DNA of 64,000 nucleotides from Acrocarpospora pleiomorpha (GCF_009687885.1 NZ_BLAF01000005.1:147118-211117), one strand, 5' to 3'; shown: positions 39,922 to 49,011, numbered from the stretch's first letter. Translations and numbers: made by a program. Notes: generated by a model not told the origin, from the letters alone.

Positions 39922-40815
39922 TTGACTGCGACCACTGATGCGACGTGGACCGCGGGGACCCCCAGCGTCTCGTTGGGGCCGACCGGCCGGCCACGCCCCG
40001 TCTTCCCCGAGCCCGTCGTCCCCGACAGCCACGGGCCGGCCCGGATCGTCGCGATGGTCAACCAGAAGGGTGGCGTCGGCAAGACGACCACCACCATCAA
40101 CCTGGGCGCGGCGCTCGCCGAATGCGGCCAGCGGGTTCTGCTGGTCGACTTCGACCCGCAGGGGGCGCTCTCCGTCGGCCTGGGCATCGACCCGCGGCCG
40201 CTGGAGTCCACGATCTACGACCTGCTGATGGAGGAGCCCGACGTCGTCGCCGAGGACGTGCTGCTCGGCACCAGCGTCGAGGGCATGGACCTGCTGCCCA
40301 GCAACATCTTCCTGTCCGGCGCGGAAATCCGGCTGGTCAACGAGGTCGCCAGGGAATACGCGCTGCAGCGCTCGCTCGAACCGCTGCTGCCCGACTACGA
40401 CATCTGCCTCATCGACTGCCAGCCGTCCCTGGGCCTGCTCACCGTCAACGCGCTGACCTGCGCGCACAGTGTGATGATCCCGCTCGAGTGCGAGTTCTTC
40501 GCGTTACGCGGCGTGGCCCTCCTGATGGAGTCGATCGGCAAGGTCCAGGAACGCCTCAACAAGAACCTCGAAATCGACGGCCTCCTGGCCACCATGTACG
40601 ACCCCCGCACCCTGCACGCCCGCGAGGTCCTCCAGACCATCATGCAGGGCTTCGGCGACAAGGTCTTCCACACGGTCATCAACCGCACCGTACGTTTCCC
40701 CGACGCCACCCTCGCCGGCGAGCCCATCACCCAGTTCGACCCCAGCTCCATGGGCGCCACGGCCTACCGCGAACTGGCCCGCGAACTCCTCGCCCGCTGG
40801 CCCGCCAAGATCTAA
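39922..40815 (+). CDS. ParA/Soj family ATPase
   Basis: 297 residues from TTG 39922 with GGGAGG 8 nt upstream. The deviant Walker A KGGVGKTTT is at 49-57, switch I/II residues lie in LVDFDPQGALS and LIDCQPSLGLL, and the C-terminal part is full length. An unstructured N-terminal tail of about 40 residues precedes the fold. This is the orphan ParA found beside scpAB in many actinobacteria (compare Rv1708), without a ParB partner. It is separate from the origin-linked parAB. Likely a role in chromosome or protein positioning, possibly with ScpAB/SMC. Confidence 0.92.
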   Translation: MTATTDATWTAGTPSVSLGPTGRPRPVFPEPVVPDSHGPARIVAMVNQKGGVGKTTTTINLGAALAECGQRVLLVDFDPQGALSVGLGIDPRPLESTIYDLLMEEPDVVAEDVLLGTSVEGMDLLPSNIFLSGAEIRLVNEVAREYALQRSLEPLLPDYDICLIDCQPSLGLLTVNALTCAHSVMIPLECEFFALRGVALLMESIGKVQERLNKNLEIDGLLATMYDPRTLHAREVLQTIMQGFGDKVFHTVINRTVRFPDATLAGEPITQFDPSSMGATAYRELARELLARWPAKI

Positions 40816-40824
40816 CCGAATTTC

Positions 40825-41270
40825 CCCACCCACCCAGCCCTTGGTCTGTCCTCGGGCTCCGCCCGTCCCCGTCATCCCCCTGATCGCCGGATGAATTGGC
40901 AATCGCGGCACCGTGGATCTCCACCGGCCCAGCCCTTGGTTCGTCCTCGGGTTCCGCCCGATCCCGCCGTCCCGCGTGATTGCCTGGACGAAACATCCCT
41001 CCACCGCGCCCATGGGTGTCGTTCCGTGTGGGCATTCACGGGGAGGGCGGGCCGGGTCGGCCCAAGGACGTGTGGGAGAACCACCTGGGTCAGGCTGCTG
41101 TTTCGTTCGGCCGGTCACGGTGATGGCGGGGTCGGGCGGAGCCCGAGGGAAATGAAGGGCTGGGTGGGTGGGAGACCCACCGGGTCAAGCTGCCGCTTCA
41201 TTCGGGCGGCCACCGGGATGGCCGGGGCGGGTGGAGCCCGATGGGAAATCAAGAGCTGGGTGGGTTGGAG
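40825..41270 (+). repeat. Interspersed direct and inverted repeats between parA and scpA
   Basis: The 493-bp gap between parA and scpA holds four copies of a core of about 50 bp. Two are in the forward direction (40825-40876 and 40921-40973, with CCCAGCCCTTGGT and TCCTCGGGCTCCGCCCG). Two are inverted (41111-41172 and 41209-41270, with CGGGCGGAGCCCGAGGG and GGGCTGGGTGGG). The segments between copies are themselves related (CGCCGGATGAATTGGCA against the complement of 41173-41208), so the true unit is about 95 bp, arranged as two forward and two reverse. No coding gene is evident. A REP/BIME-like element is the best description. Confidence 0.8.
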
Positions 41271-41296
41271 GGCCACGATCCCGTTGTGGGGTGCGG

Positions 41297-41302
41297 GACA
41301 AT
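41297..41302 (+). promoter_or_regulatory. Possible -10 of scpA
   Basis: GACAAT, 6 nt before GTG 41309. The GGGGGA between could also act as a short-spaced ribosome binding site. Confidence 0.3.
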
Positions 41303-41308
41303 GGGGGA

Positions 41309-42220
41309 GTGACTGAGCAAGGAACCGCCGCGCCTGAAGAGGGCTTTCATGTGCATTTGGAGGTGTTTCAGGGGCCGTTTGACTTGTTGCTGGGGCTGAT
41401 TTCTAAGCACAAGTTGGATATCACCGAGGTTTCCCTGCATCAGGTCACGGATGAGTTCATCGCGTATATCCGGTCGCGGGGGCCGGAGTGGGATCTCGAT
41501 CAGACCAGTCACTTCTTGCTTGTCGCGGCCACTTTGCTGGATTTGAAGGCGGCGCGGTTGCTGCCGACCGGGGAGGTCGAGGACGAGGAGGATCTGGCGC
41601 TGCTGGAGGCGCGGGATCTGCTGTTCGCCCGGTTGTTGCAGTATCGGGCGTACAAGGAGGTGGCGAAGGTCTTCTCGGGGCGGATGGCGGAGGAGGCGCT
41701 GCGGTATCCGCGGCTGGTGCCGATGGAGGCGGCGTTCGCGAACCTGCTGCCCGAGTTGATCCTGGGGATCGGGCCCGAGCAGCTGGCCAGGATCGCGATG
41801 AAGGTGTTCGCGCCGAAGGCGCCGCCGACGGTTTCCGTCACGCACATGTATCAACCGCTCGCCAGCGTCAGGGAACAGGCCGCTATCCTGGTGGAGCGGC
41901 TGCGGCGGGCCGGGCGGGCCACTTTCCGGTCGCTGACCGCCGACTGCGCGGGCACCTACGAGGTGGTGGCGCGATTCCTGGCCGTTCTGGAACTGTTCCG
42001 GGAGGCCGCGGTCTCCTTCGAACAGCTCGAACCGCTGGGAGATCTGTACGTGACCTGGACCGGCGCCACGGACGGCGACATTACCGTGGGCGACGACTAC
42101 GACGAGACGGCCGAACGCCGGAACCGGCCCGGCGCCGGGACTTCCGGCGATGACGCCGAGGACGGTGCCGAGAACGGTGCCGAGAACGGTGCGGAGGATG
42201 GGGACGCGGGCGATGCCTGA
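41309..42220 (+). CDS. scpA: Segregation and condensation protein A
   Basis: 303 residues from GTG 41309, which gives the normal family start (FHVHLEVFQGPFDLLLGLI). ScpA is the kleisin that bridges SMC heads in the condensin complex. The N-terminal SMC-neck binding helices and the C-terminal winged helix (LEQLEPLGDLYVTW region, about 200-260) are present. The last 30 residues are an acidic, disordered tail with GAENGAEN repeats. It overlaps scpB by 8 nt. Confidence 0.93.
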   Translation: MTEQGTAAPEEGFHVHLEVFQGPFDLLLGLISKHKLDITEVSLHQVTDEFIAYIRSRGPEWDLDQTSHFLLVAATLLDLKAARLLPTGEVEDEEDLALLEARDLLFARLLQYRAYKEVAKVFSGRMAEEALRYPRLVPMEAAFANLLPELILGIGPEQLARIAMKVFAPKAPPTVSVTHMYQPLASVREQAAILVERLRRAGRATFRSLTADCAGTYEVVARFLAVLELFREAAVSFEQLEPLGDLYVTWTGATDGDITVGDDYDETAERRNRPGAGTSGDDAEDGAENGAENGAEDGDAGDA

Positions 42221-42821
42221 CCTGGACGAGACGGGCGACGAGACGGGCTTCGACGAGCCGTCCGGCCCCGAACCGGGAGAGCCTCAGCTGCGGGCCGCCC
42301 TGGAGGCGATCCTGCTCGTGGTGGACGAGCCGGTGGCCGAGGTCACGCTGGCGCAGGTGCTGGAACGGCCGACGCACGAGATCGCGAGCACGCTGCGTGA
42401 GCTGGCCGGGGAATACACCGCCGCCGGGCGCGGGTTTGATCTGAGAGAGGTGGCCGGGGGCTGGCGTTTCTACACGCGGGCCGAGTGCGCCGCGCTGGTC
42501 GAGCGGTTCGTCCGCGACGGGCAGCAGGCGCGGCTCACCCAGGCCGCGCTGGAAACCCTCTCGGTGGTCGCCTACCGGCAGCCGGTGAGCCGGGCCAAGG
42601 TGGCGGCCATCCGCGGCGTCAACAGCGACGGCGTGATGCGCACGCTTGCCGCGCGCGGCCTCGTGGAAGAGGCCGGAACGGAACCGGAGAGCCAGGCCGT
42701 GCTCTACCGGACGACAAGCTACTTCCTGGAGCGACTGGGCCTGCGGGACCTCGACGAGCTTCCCGCGCTCGCCCCGTTCCTCCCCGATGATGTGGAAACC
42801 CTAGAGGAGCAACCGAAGTGA
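42213..42821 (+). CDS. scpB: Segregation and condensation protein B
   Basis: 202 residues from ATG 42213. ScpB has two winged-helix domains that dimerise and bind ScpA. Both are seen: LRAALEAILLVVDEPV at the start and ALETLSVVAYRQPVSRAKVAAIRGVNSDGVMRTL (in two stretches) for the second. An acidic N-terminal tail of about 20 residues (DLDETGDETGFDEPSGPE) may extend the electrostatic features of the ScpA tail. The start overlaps scpA and the stop overlaps the next gene (GTGA), so translation is coupled through three genes. ATG 42198 is an alternative start. Confidence 0.93.
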   Translation: MPDLDETGDETGFDEPSGPEPGEPQLRAALEAILLVVDEPVAEVTLAQVLERPTHEIASTLRELAGEYTAAGRGFDLREVAGGWRFYTRAECAALVERFVRDGQQARLTQAALETLSVVAYRQPVSRAKVAAIRGVNSDGVMRTLAARGLVEEAGTEPESQAVLYRTTSYFLERLGLRDLDELPALAPFLPDDVETLEEQPK

Positions 42822-45007
42822 ACAAGCGCAGCACCCCGTCCGGTGATGGACGCGGTCGAAGCCGAGACGGCAACCCCAGAAGCGGCGGCCAGCGCCCCGA
42901 CCGCTCATCCTTCCGCGCCGACCGCGACGGCTCCCGAGGCGGGTACGGCAAGCAGGACTCCCGCGGCGGCTACGGCCGCCCCGACTCCCGTGGCCGCGAC
43001 GGCGGCAGCGGCTCCAGTGGTTCCAGAGGCTCCAGCGGCTTCCGTGACTCGCGCGATTCCCGCGACGGCGGCCACCGCTCCGACCGGTCCCCTTCCGGCG
43101 ACCGCTACAGCCGTCCCCAGTCTCGCGAAGGCCGTCCGGGGGGCGAGGGCTTCGCCCGGCGCGACGGCGAGGGCTACGGGCGCTCTGAGGGCCGCGACCG
43201 CCCCTACCCCCGCTCGGGCGACGATCGCGGCCGGTCCGCCCCGAGAGACGACCGCGGCTACGGCGCCCCCCGGGACGACCGCGGTTACGGCGCTCCCCGC
43301 GACGATCGCGGCGGCGCTCCCCGAGACAGCCGTGGCTACGGCTCCTCCCGCGACGACCGTGGTTCCCGTGGCTCCTTCGGACGTTCCGGCGACCGGGCCT
43401 CGTCCCGCCCCGAGGGCGGCTCACGCGCCCGCTACGGCCGCCCGGACGGCGACCGCGGCGCTTCCCGCGGCTACGCTCCGCGAAACGACTCCCGCTACGC
43501 GGACCGCCCCCGCACCGACCGCCCCCGCTCCGACCGTGACGGTTACGGGCGCGCGCAGGGCCGCGACGACTTCAGCGGTGCGGACCGTTCTCGCGGCGAC
43601 CGCGACGGCTACGCTCCGCGAGATGGCTCCCGCGGTGCAGACCGCCCCCGCTCCGACCGTGACGGCTTCGGGCGCGCGCAGGGCCGCGACGACTTCAGCG
43701 GTGCGGACCGTTCTCGCGGCGACCGCGACGGATACGCTCCGCGAGACGATTCCCGCAGCGCGGACCGCCCCCGCACAGACCGTCCCCGCCCCGACCGTGA
43801 CGGTTTCGGGCGCGCTGAGGGTCGTGACGACTTCAGCGCGTCCGGCCAGCGCTCCGGTCGCGAAGGCGCGTCCGGATACGAACGGCGTTCCGATCGTGAC
43901 GGATCCCGTGGCTTCGATCGGCGGCCGGAGCGTGACGCACGTGGCTTCGGGCGCTCGGAGGGACGCGACCGCGGCTATGGGCGTCCCGGTGATCGTGACC
44001 CGCGCGGGTCCGCGTCCGGTGGGGATCGGGGCGGGTTCCGGGCCGATCGTGGCGGTTCCCGGCGGGACGATGTGCAGACCCTCGGCGGTGGCAGCCGGGG
44101 ACGTTTCGGTCGGGACAGTTCGCGGAGTGAGTTCCGTACCGGCGGAGGAACGGGCAGGAGTCAGGAGCGGGGCCGTAAGCCGGTCGCGAGCCAGAATCCG
44201 TTCAAGTCGGCCAAGCAGCCCTTGCGGGACCCCGACTTCTATGACCGCGACTACGTCGACGAGCGGGACACCACCGAGGTGCCGGACGGCGAGCGGCTGC
44301 AGAAGGTGCTCGCGCAGGCGGGCGTGGCCAGCCGCCGGGCCTGCGAGGAGCTGATCGGCGAGGGCAGGGTCACCGTGGACGGCCAGGTCGTGCGGCGGTT
44401 CGGCGCGCGGGTGGACCCGGCCAAGCAGATCATCCACGTCGACGGCAAGCGTATTCCGACCGCGCCCGATCTGGTCTACTACGCGCTGAACAAGCCGATC
44501 GGCGTGGTCAGCACGATGGAGGACCCGGACGGCCGTCCGTGCCTGAAGGACTACGTCCAGGAGCTGGCGCCGCGTCTGTTCCACGTGGGCCGGCTGGACA
44601 CCGAGACCGAGGGCCTGCTGCTGCTCACCAACGACGGCGAGCTGGCCCACCGCCTCACGCACCCGAGCTTCGGCGTGCAGAAGAAATACTGGGCCAAGGT
44701 GCCGGGGCCGGTTCCGCGGGACCTGCACCGGGTACTGCGCAAGGGGATCGAGCTGGAGGACGGCCTGGCCAAGGTGGACGAGTTCCACATCGTCCAGGAG
44801 CACGGCCAGCAGGCGCTGGTGGAGGTCGTCCTGCACGAGGGTCGCAAGCACATCGTGCGCCGACTCCTGGAGGAGACCGGGCACCGGGTGATCGACCTGG
44901 CCAGGATCGAGTTCGGCCCGGTCAAGCTGGGCCGCCTCAAGCCGGGCACGGTGCGCGCGCTGTCGCTTCAGGAAGTGGGGGAATTGTACGCGGCGGTCAA
45001 GCTGTAA
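42818..45007 (+). CDS. RluB/RsuA-type pseudouridine synthase with long RDG-rich N-terminal domain
   Basis: 729 residues from GTG 42818 (GAGGAG upstream, GTGA overlap with scpB). The enzyme is the last 240 residues. It has an S4 RNA-binding domain (about 490-550, GERLQKVLAQAGVASRRACE) and a catalytic domain with nucleophile Asp594 (HVGRLDTETEGLLLL). Typical RluB proteins are 250-300 residues. The first 480 residues are low complexity: Arg, Asp, Gly, Ser and Tyr/Phe in RDD, SRG, GYG and RDG motifs. They include 41-residue repeats. Such sequence is disordered and often binds RNA or drives condensation. It should modify 23S rRNA; the tail role is unknown. Confidence 0.9.
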   Translation: MNKRSTPSGDGRGRSRDGNPRSGGQRPDRSSFRADRDGSRGGYGKQDSRGGYGRPDSRGRDGGSGSSGSRGSSGFRDSRDSRDGGHRSDRSPSGDRYSRPQSREGRPGGEGFARRDGEGYGRSEGRDRPYPRSGDDRGRSAPRDDRGYGAPRDDRGYGAPRDDRGGAPRDSRGYGSSRDDRGSRGSFGRSGDRASSRPEGGSRARYGRPDGDRGASRGYAPRNDSRYADRPRTDRPRSDRDGYGRAQGRDDFSGADRSRGDRDGYAPRDGSRGADRPRSDRDGFGRAQGRDDFSGADRSRGDRDGYAPRDDSRSADRPRTDRPRPDRDGFGRAEGRDDFSASGQRSGREGASGYERRSDRDGSRGFDRRPERDARGFGRSEGRDRGYGRPGDRDPRGSASGGDRGGFRADRGGSRRDDVQTLGGGSRGRFGRDSSRSEFRTGGGTGRSQERGRKPVASQNPFKSAKQPLRDPDFYDRDYVDERDTTEVPDGERLQKVLAQAGVASRRACEELIGEGRVTVDGQVVRRFGARVDPAKQIIHVDGKRIPTAPDLVYYALNKPIGVVSTMEDPDGRPCLKDYVQELAPRLFHVGRLDTETEGLLLLTNDGELAHRLTHPSFGVQKKYWAKVPGPVPRDLHRVLRKGIELEDGLAKVDEFHIVQEHGQQALVEVVLHEGRKHIVRRLLEETGHRVIDLARIEFGPVKLGRLKPGTVRALSLQEVGELYAAVKL
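43526..43840 (+). repeat. 123-bp tandem repeats inside the pseudouridine synthase gene
   Basis: Copies start at about 43526, 43649 and 43787 (the second is 138 bp long owing to a 15-bp insertion; the third is partial). They encode 41-residue units that begin with Arg-Ser/Pro-Asp-Arg-Asp-Gly. DNA identity between the first two copies is very high, which points to recent duplication. Confidence 0.85.
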
Positions 45008-45041
45008 CCTTTCCCGACGAATCTTCATTTAAGGGGACATT

Positions 45042-45401
45042 ATGGTTCGGGCGATCCGTGGGGCCATCCAGGTGGACGGCAACGACCGCGACGCGATCAT
45101 CTCCGGTACGACGGAGCTGGTCTCCGAAGTGATGGAGCGTAACCGGCTCACCACCGATGACGTCATCAGCGTGATCTTCACGGCCACGCCCGATCTGACC
45201 GCCGAGTTTCCCGCCCTGGCCGCGCGCAAGCTGGGCTTTCACGACGTGCCCCTGCTGTGCGCGAGCGAGATCGACGTGCCGGGCGCGCTGCCGCGGGTGG
45301 TCCGGCTGATGGCCTACGTGGCCACCGACCGCCCGCGCCAGCAGATCCAGCACGTCTACCTGCGCGGCGCGGTCGCGTTGCGCGTCGACATCGCCCAGTA
45401 G
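45042..45401 (+). CDS. aroH: Chorismate mutase, AroH class
   Basis: 119 residues, starting at ATG with AAGGGG upstream. It converts chorismate to prephenate. Sequence and size fit the monofunctional AroH trimer: VRAIRGAIQV at the start (active-site Arg), CASEIDVPGALPRVVRLM with the catalytic Glu and Arg, and HVYLRGAVALR with the conserved Tyr near the end. It lies just before tyrA, the enzyme that uses its product, so the two supply tyrosine synthesis. A 254-bp gap separates them, so they may be transcribed separately. Confidence 0.93.
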   Translation: MVRAIRGAIQVDGNDRDAIISGTTELVSEVMERNRLTTDDVISVIFTATPDLTAEFPALAARKLGFHDVPLLCASEIDVPGALPRVVRLMAYVATDRPRQQIQHVYLRGAVALRVDIAQ

Positions 45402-45428
45402 GTGTTGCCCAGCGGAGGTTGATCGGTG

Positions 45429-45541
45429 ATCGGCATCGCCAGGTGCCGATGTCGCCCAGGAGGAGCGGGCCAGGCTGGAAACTCCCAGCCAGACGCGCGA
45501 TTCGCGGGTAACAATTTGAGTGACCAGTCAGTAGTCAGTCA
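45429..45541 (+). other. Structured spacer between aroH and tyrA
   Basis: Two hairpins (arms 45429-45435/45444-45450 and 45473-45478/45485-45490) are followed by short TCAGT repeats around 45525-45541 (AGTCAGTAGTCAGTCAGTAA). The hairpins may end the aroH transcript. No gene is seen in 45402-45655. Confidence 0.4.
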
Positions 45542-45655
45542 GTAAACAGCCACTTGTCCGAAAACCCGTGGATCGGCGCTTCGGCGGCGCATAGTTAGAG
45601 CAGCGCATCGCAAGAGCACAAACGCACGAGCACGGTATGTAAGGAACCATCCACC

Positions 45656-46747
45656 ATGACCCCCAGCCCGGGCGGCGTGATCACCAGCGCCGCCATCGTC
45701 GGAACCGGCCTCATCGGCACGTCCGCCGCCCTCGCCCTGCGTCAGCGCGGGGTGCGCGTCTTCCTCACCGACCGCGACCCCCGGGCCGTACGGCTGGCGA
45801 GGGAGCTCGGAGCCGGGGAGGAGTGGGGGCCCGGCGAGCGGGTGGATCTGGCGATTCTCGCGGTGCCTCCGCAGTTCGTGGCGCATCAGCTGCTCGATCT
45901 GCAGAAGAGTGGCGCGGCTCGGTTCTACACCGATGTGGCGAGCGTGAAGGCGTTGCCGCTGGCTCAGGCCGTACAGCTGGGGTGTGATCTGAGTACGTAT
46001 GTGGCCGGGCATCCGCTGGCGGGGCGGGAGCGGTCGGGGCCGGGGGCGGCGCGGGCGGATCTGTTCTTGGGGCGGCCGTGGGCGCTGTGCCCGACCGCGG
46101 CGGCGGCGCCGGAGGCGGTCGGGGCGATGCGGGAGCTGGTGTCGCTGTGCGGGGCGAACGCGGTCGTGGTGGACGCGCGGGAGCACGACGAGGCGGTCGC
46201 GGTGGTGTCGCACGCGCCGCATGTGGCCGCCTCGGCCGTGGCGGCGCGGCTGGCGGAGGCGTCGGAGACGGCGCTGGGTCTGTCGGGGCAGGGGGTCAGG
46301 GACGTGACGCGGATCGCGGCGAGTGATCCGGGTCTGTGGACCGGCATCCTGTCCGGGAACGCGGGTCCGGTGGCGGCGGTGCTTGAGGCGGTCGCGGACG
46401 ATCTGGCGGCCGCGGCGAGGTCGCTGCGCGAGTTCGCCGCCGAGGGCACCGAGATCGGCTCGGTTACCGAACTGTTGCGGCGTGGGGTGGCCGGATCCGG
46501 GCGGATTCCCGGCAAGCACGGCGGCCCGGCCCGCACCTACGCGGTGGTCGGCGTGGTCATCGGGGACCGTCCCGGCGAGCTGGCCCGGCTGTTCCAGGTG
46601 GCCGAGCAGGTCGGCGTCAGTATCGAGGACGTGCGCCTGGAGCACGTGCCGGGCCTGCCGCTGGGCGCGGTGGAACTCTCGGTCCAGCCAGAGGCGGCCG
46701 GCGTCTTCGCAGCGGCGCTACGCGAACACGGGTGGCAAGTGCCTTAA
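45656..46747 (+). CDS. tyrA: Prephenate dehydrogenase
   Basis: 363 residues, starting at ATG with AAGGA upstream. The N-terminal Rossmann fold has AAIVGTGLIGTSAAL and the substrate motif AGHPLAGRERSG. The helical dimer domain is about 170-285. The C-terminal ACT domain (about 290-363, YAVVGVVIGDRPGELARLF) indicates allosteric control by an aromatic amino acid. It oxidises prephenate to 4-hydroxyphenylpyruvate with NAD+. It sits between aroH and cmk, as in Streptomyces-type genomes. Confidence 0.94.
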   Translation: MTPSPGGVITSAAIVGTGLIGTSAALALRQRGVRVFLTDRDPRAVRLARELGAGEEWGPGERVDLAILAVPPQFVAHQLLDLQKSGAARFYTDVASVKALPLAQAVQLGCDLSTYVAGHPLAGRERSGPGAARADLFLGRPWALCPTAAAAPEAVGAMRELVSLCGANAVVVDAREHDEAVAVVSHAPHVAASAVAARLAEASETALGLSGQGVRDVTRIAASDPGLWTGILSGNAGPVAAVLEAVADDLAAAARSLREFAAEGTEIGSVTELLRRGVAGSGRIPGKHGGPARTYAVVGVVIGDRPGELARLFQVAEQVGVSIEDVRLEHVPGLPLGAVELSVQPEAAGVFAAALREHGWQVP

Positions 46748-46822
46748 CCGTAAAAGCTCGATGCGCGGCAGAGCCGGGACTGCCGGTACCTTGGGGGGCG
46801 GACAACTCAAGTAAGGGGAGCG

Positions 46823-47494
46823 ATGGTGTCGGGTCTGATCGTCGCGATGGACGGGCCTTCCGGGTCGGGCAAGTCGAGCGCGTCGCGTGGGGTGGCCCGG
46901 GCGCTGGGCCTGCGCTACCTGGACACCGGGGCGATGTATCGCGCTCTCACCTGGTGGATGCTCCAGCTGGAGGTCGACCTCGGCGATCCGGCCGCGATCG
47001 CCGCCGGCGCCGGCGAGCCCATGCTGGAGATGAACACCGACCCGGACTTTCCCGGCGTGACGCTGGACGGGACCCGGGTGGACGGGCCGATCCGGTATCC
47101 GGAGGTGACCCGGGCGGTTTCCGCGGTGAGCGCGGTGCCCGAGGTTCGCAGTCGGCTGGTGGCCCTGCAGCGGGAGCTGATCGAGGCGGCCCTCAAGGAG
47201 GGCGGCATCGTGGTGGAGGGGCGCGACATCGGCACGGTGGTCGCCCCGCAGGCCCCGGTCAAGGTCTATCTGACCGCCAGCGAGGAGGCGCGCGCGACGC
47301 GCCGCAGCGCCGAGCTGGCGGGGACCACGGTGGCCGCGCAGCGGGTGGAGCTGGCCCGCCGCGACACCCTCGATTCGACCAGGAAGGCCGACCCGCTGGC
47401 GATGGCCGCGGACGCGGTCGAACTGGACACCACGGCGCTGACCCTCGATGAGGTCGTCGCCGAGGTGCTGAGACTTGTCAAGGAGCGCGCCTGA
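46823..47494 (+). CDS. cmk: Cytidylate kinase
   Basis: 223 residues. The P-loop is AMDGPSGSGKSSASRG, the CMP-binding LRYLDTGAMYRALTW is next, the NMP-binding insert is full length, and the VVEGRDIGTVVAP motif is intact. It phosphorylates CMP/dCMP. AGGGGAG lies directly upstream. ATG 46823 has only a 2-nt spacing and GTG 46826 five, so the first residue is uncertain. The der gene follows after 33 nt, the same pair as in many bacteria. Confidence 0.95.
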   Translation: MVSGLIVAMDGPSGSGKSSASRGVARALGLRYLDTGAMYRALTWWMLQLEVDLGDPAAIAAGAGEPMLEMNTDPDFPGVTLDGTRVDGPIRYPEVTRAVSAVSAVPEVRSRLVALQRELIEAALKEGGIVVEGRDIGTVVAPQAPVKVYLTASEEARATRRSAELAGTTVAAQRVELARRDTLDSTRKADPLAMAADAVELDTTALTLDEVVAEVLRLVKERA

Positions 47495-47527
47495 ATTCCG
47501 GGCGGGCGTGAAAGGGAAAACGCGATC

Positions 47528-48940
47528 ATGAGCGCGGGGGAGTACGAGGACGACGGCGGCTGGATCGAGGCCGAACTCGCCGATCTGGAGACCGGCACGC
47601 CGGAGGAGGAGGCCGACGCCGGCCCGCTGCCGGTGGTGGCCGTGGTCGGGCGGCCGAACGTGGGCAAGTCCACGCTGGTCAACCGCATCATCGGCCGCCG
47701 GGAGGCGGTCGTCGAGGACGTGCCGGGAGTGACCAGGGACCGGGTGACGTACGAGGCGAACTGGCGCGGCCGCAGGTTCACCCTGGTGGACACCGGCGGC
47801 TGGGACCCGGACGCGACCGGGATGGCGCTCCGGATCGCCGAGCAGGCGCAGATCGCGGCCGAACTGGCCGACGTGATCCTGTTCGTGGTGGACGCCAGCG
47901 TCGGCATCACCGACTCCGACGAGGCGGTCGGCTCGGTGCTGCGCCGTTCCGGCAAGCCGGTCGTGCTGACCGCCAACAAGGTCGACAACCAGCTGCAGGA
48001 GCTGGAGGCCAATGAGCTGTGGTCGCTGGGCCTCGGCGAGCCGCACCCGGTGTCGGCCCTGCACGGGCGCTCCAGCGGCGACCTGCTCGACGTGGTGCTG
48101 GACGCGCTGCCGGAGACGCCGCCGGTGGTGTTCGGGGCCGCGCGCGGCCCGCGCCGGGTGGCGCTGCTGGGCAAGCCGAACGTGGGCAAGTCCTCGCTGC
48201 TGAACAAGGTGGCGGGCGAGGAGCGGGTGCTGGTCGACCCGATGGCGGGCACCACGCGGGACCCGGTGGACGAGCTGATCGAGCTCGGCGGCAAGCCGTG
48301 GCGGTTCATCGACACGGCCGGGATCCGGCGGCGGGACCGCGAGCTGAAGGGCGCCGACTTCTACGCGGCCATGCGGACCCGGGCGGCGCTGGAGCGGGCC
48401 GAGGTGGCGATCGTGCTCATCGACGCCTCCGAGGTGCTGACCGAGCAGGATCTGCGGATCATCTCGCTGGTGATCGAGTCGGGCCGGGCCATGGTGGTGG
48501 CCTTCAACAAGTGGGATCTGGTCGACGAGGACCGGCGCTACTACCTGGAGAAGGAGATCGAGCGGCAGCTGGTCCGCACGCCGTGGGCGCTGCGGGTGAA
48601 CATCTCGGCCGTGACCGGCCGCCACCTGGAGAAGCTGGTTCCGGCGCTGGAGCTGGCCATCGACTCGTGGGGGACCCGGGTATCCACCGGGCGGCTCAAC
48701 CAGTTCCTCACCGAGCTGGTGCAGGCCACCCCGCCGCCGGTGCGCGGCGGCAAGCAGCCGAAGATCCTGTTCGCCACCCAGGCGTCCACCGAGCCGCCCA
48801 AGTTCGTGCTGTTCACCTCCGGGTTCCTGGAGGAGACCTACCGCAGGTTCATCGAGCGTCGGCTGCGCGAGGAGTTCGGGTTCGCCGGGTCGCCGATCGA
48901 GGTGACCATGAAGATCCGGGAGAAGCGGAAGAAGAAGTAG
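47528..48940 (+). CDS. der: Ribosome biogenesis GTPase Der (EngA)
   Basis: 470 residues. There are two tandem GTPase domains, with P-loops [10 protein letters not shown] (about 40-50) and [10 protein letters not shown] (about 215-225), DTGG and DTAG switch motifs, and a C-terminal KH-like domain ending in a lysine-rich tail. It is essential for 50S subunit assembly. An acidic N-terminal extension of about 35 residues precedes the first G domain, as usual in actinobacteria. ATG 47528 is preceded by AAAGGGAAAA. Confidence 0.96.
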   Translation: MSAGEYEDDGGWIEAELADLETGTPEEEADAGPLPVVAVVGRPNVGKSTLVNRIIGRREAVVEDVPGVTRDRVTYEANWRGRRFTLVDTGGWDPDATGMALRIAEQAQIAAELADVILFVVDASVGITDSDEAVGSVLRRSGKPVVLTANKVDNQLQELEANELWSLGLGEPHPVSALHGRSSGDLLDVVLDALPETPPVVFGAARGPRRVALLGKPNVGKSSLLNKVAGEERVLVDPMAGTTRDPVDELIELGGKPWRFIDTAGIRRRDRELKGADFYAAMRTRAALERAEVAIVLIDASEVLTEQDLRIISLVIESGRAMVVAFNKWDLVDEDRRYYLEKEIERQLVRTPWALRVNISAVTGRHLEKLVPALELAIDSWGTRVSTGRLNQFLTELVQATPPPVRGGKQPKILFATQASTEPPKFVLFTSGFLEETYRRFIERRLREEFGFAGSPIEVTMKIREKRKKK

Positions 48941-48998
48941 GGTCTGCCCTACCCCCAGGAGGGCAGTGGACCGGCTCGAAGCCAAGGGGTGAGAATCC

Positions 48999-49004
48999 TA
49001 GTTT
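48999..49004 (+). promoter_or_regulatory. -10 element of sensor kinase gene
   Basis: TAGTTT ends 7 nt before ATG 49012. A weak -35-like TCGAAG lies 17 nt further upstream (48976-48981). Confidence 0.4.
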
Positions 49005-49011
49005 GAGAGCT

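Noticed and set aside
40816..41308. Short coding genes in the parA-scpA gap
   Set aside because: The frames there are short, change with strand across the inverted repeats and have no start signals. The repeats explain the open frames.
42843..44354. A 503-codon Ala/Thr/Pro-rich frame overlapping the pseudouridine synthase gene
   Set aside because: It follows mechanically from the Arg/Asp/Gly repeats read in another frame. It has no signal peptide or domain, and its start lacks a ribosome binding site.
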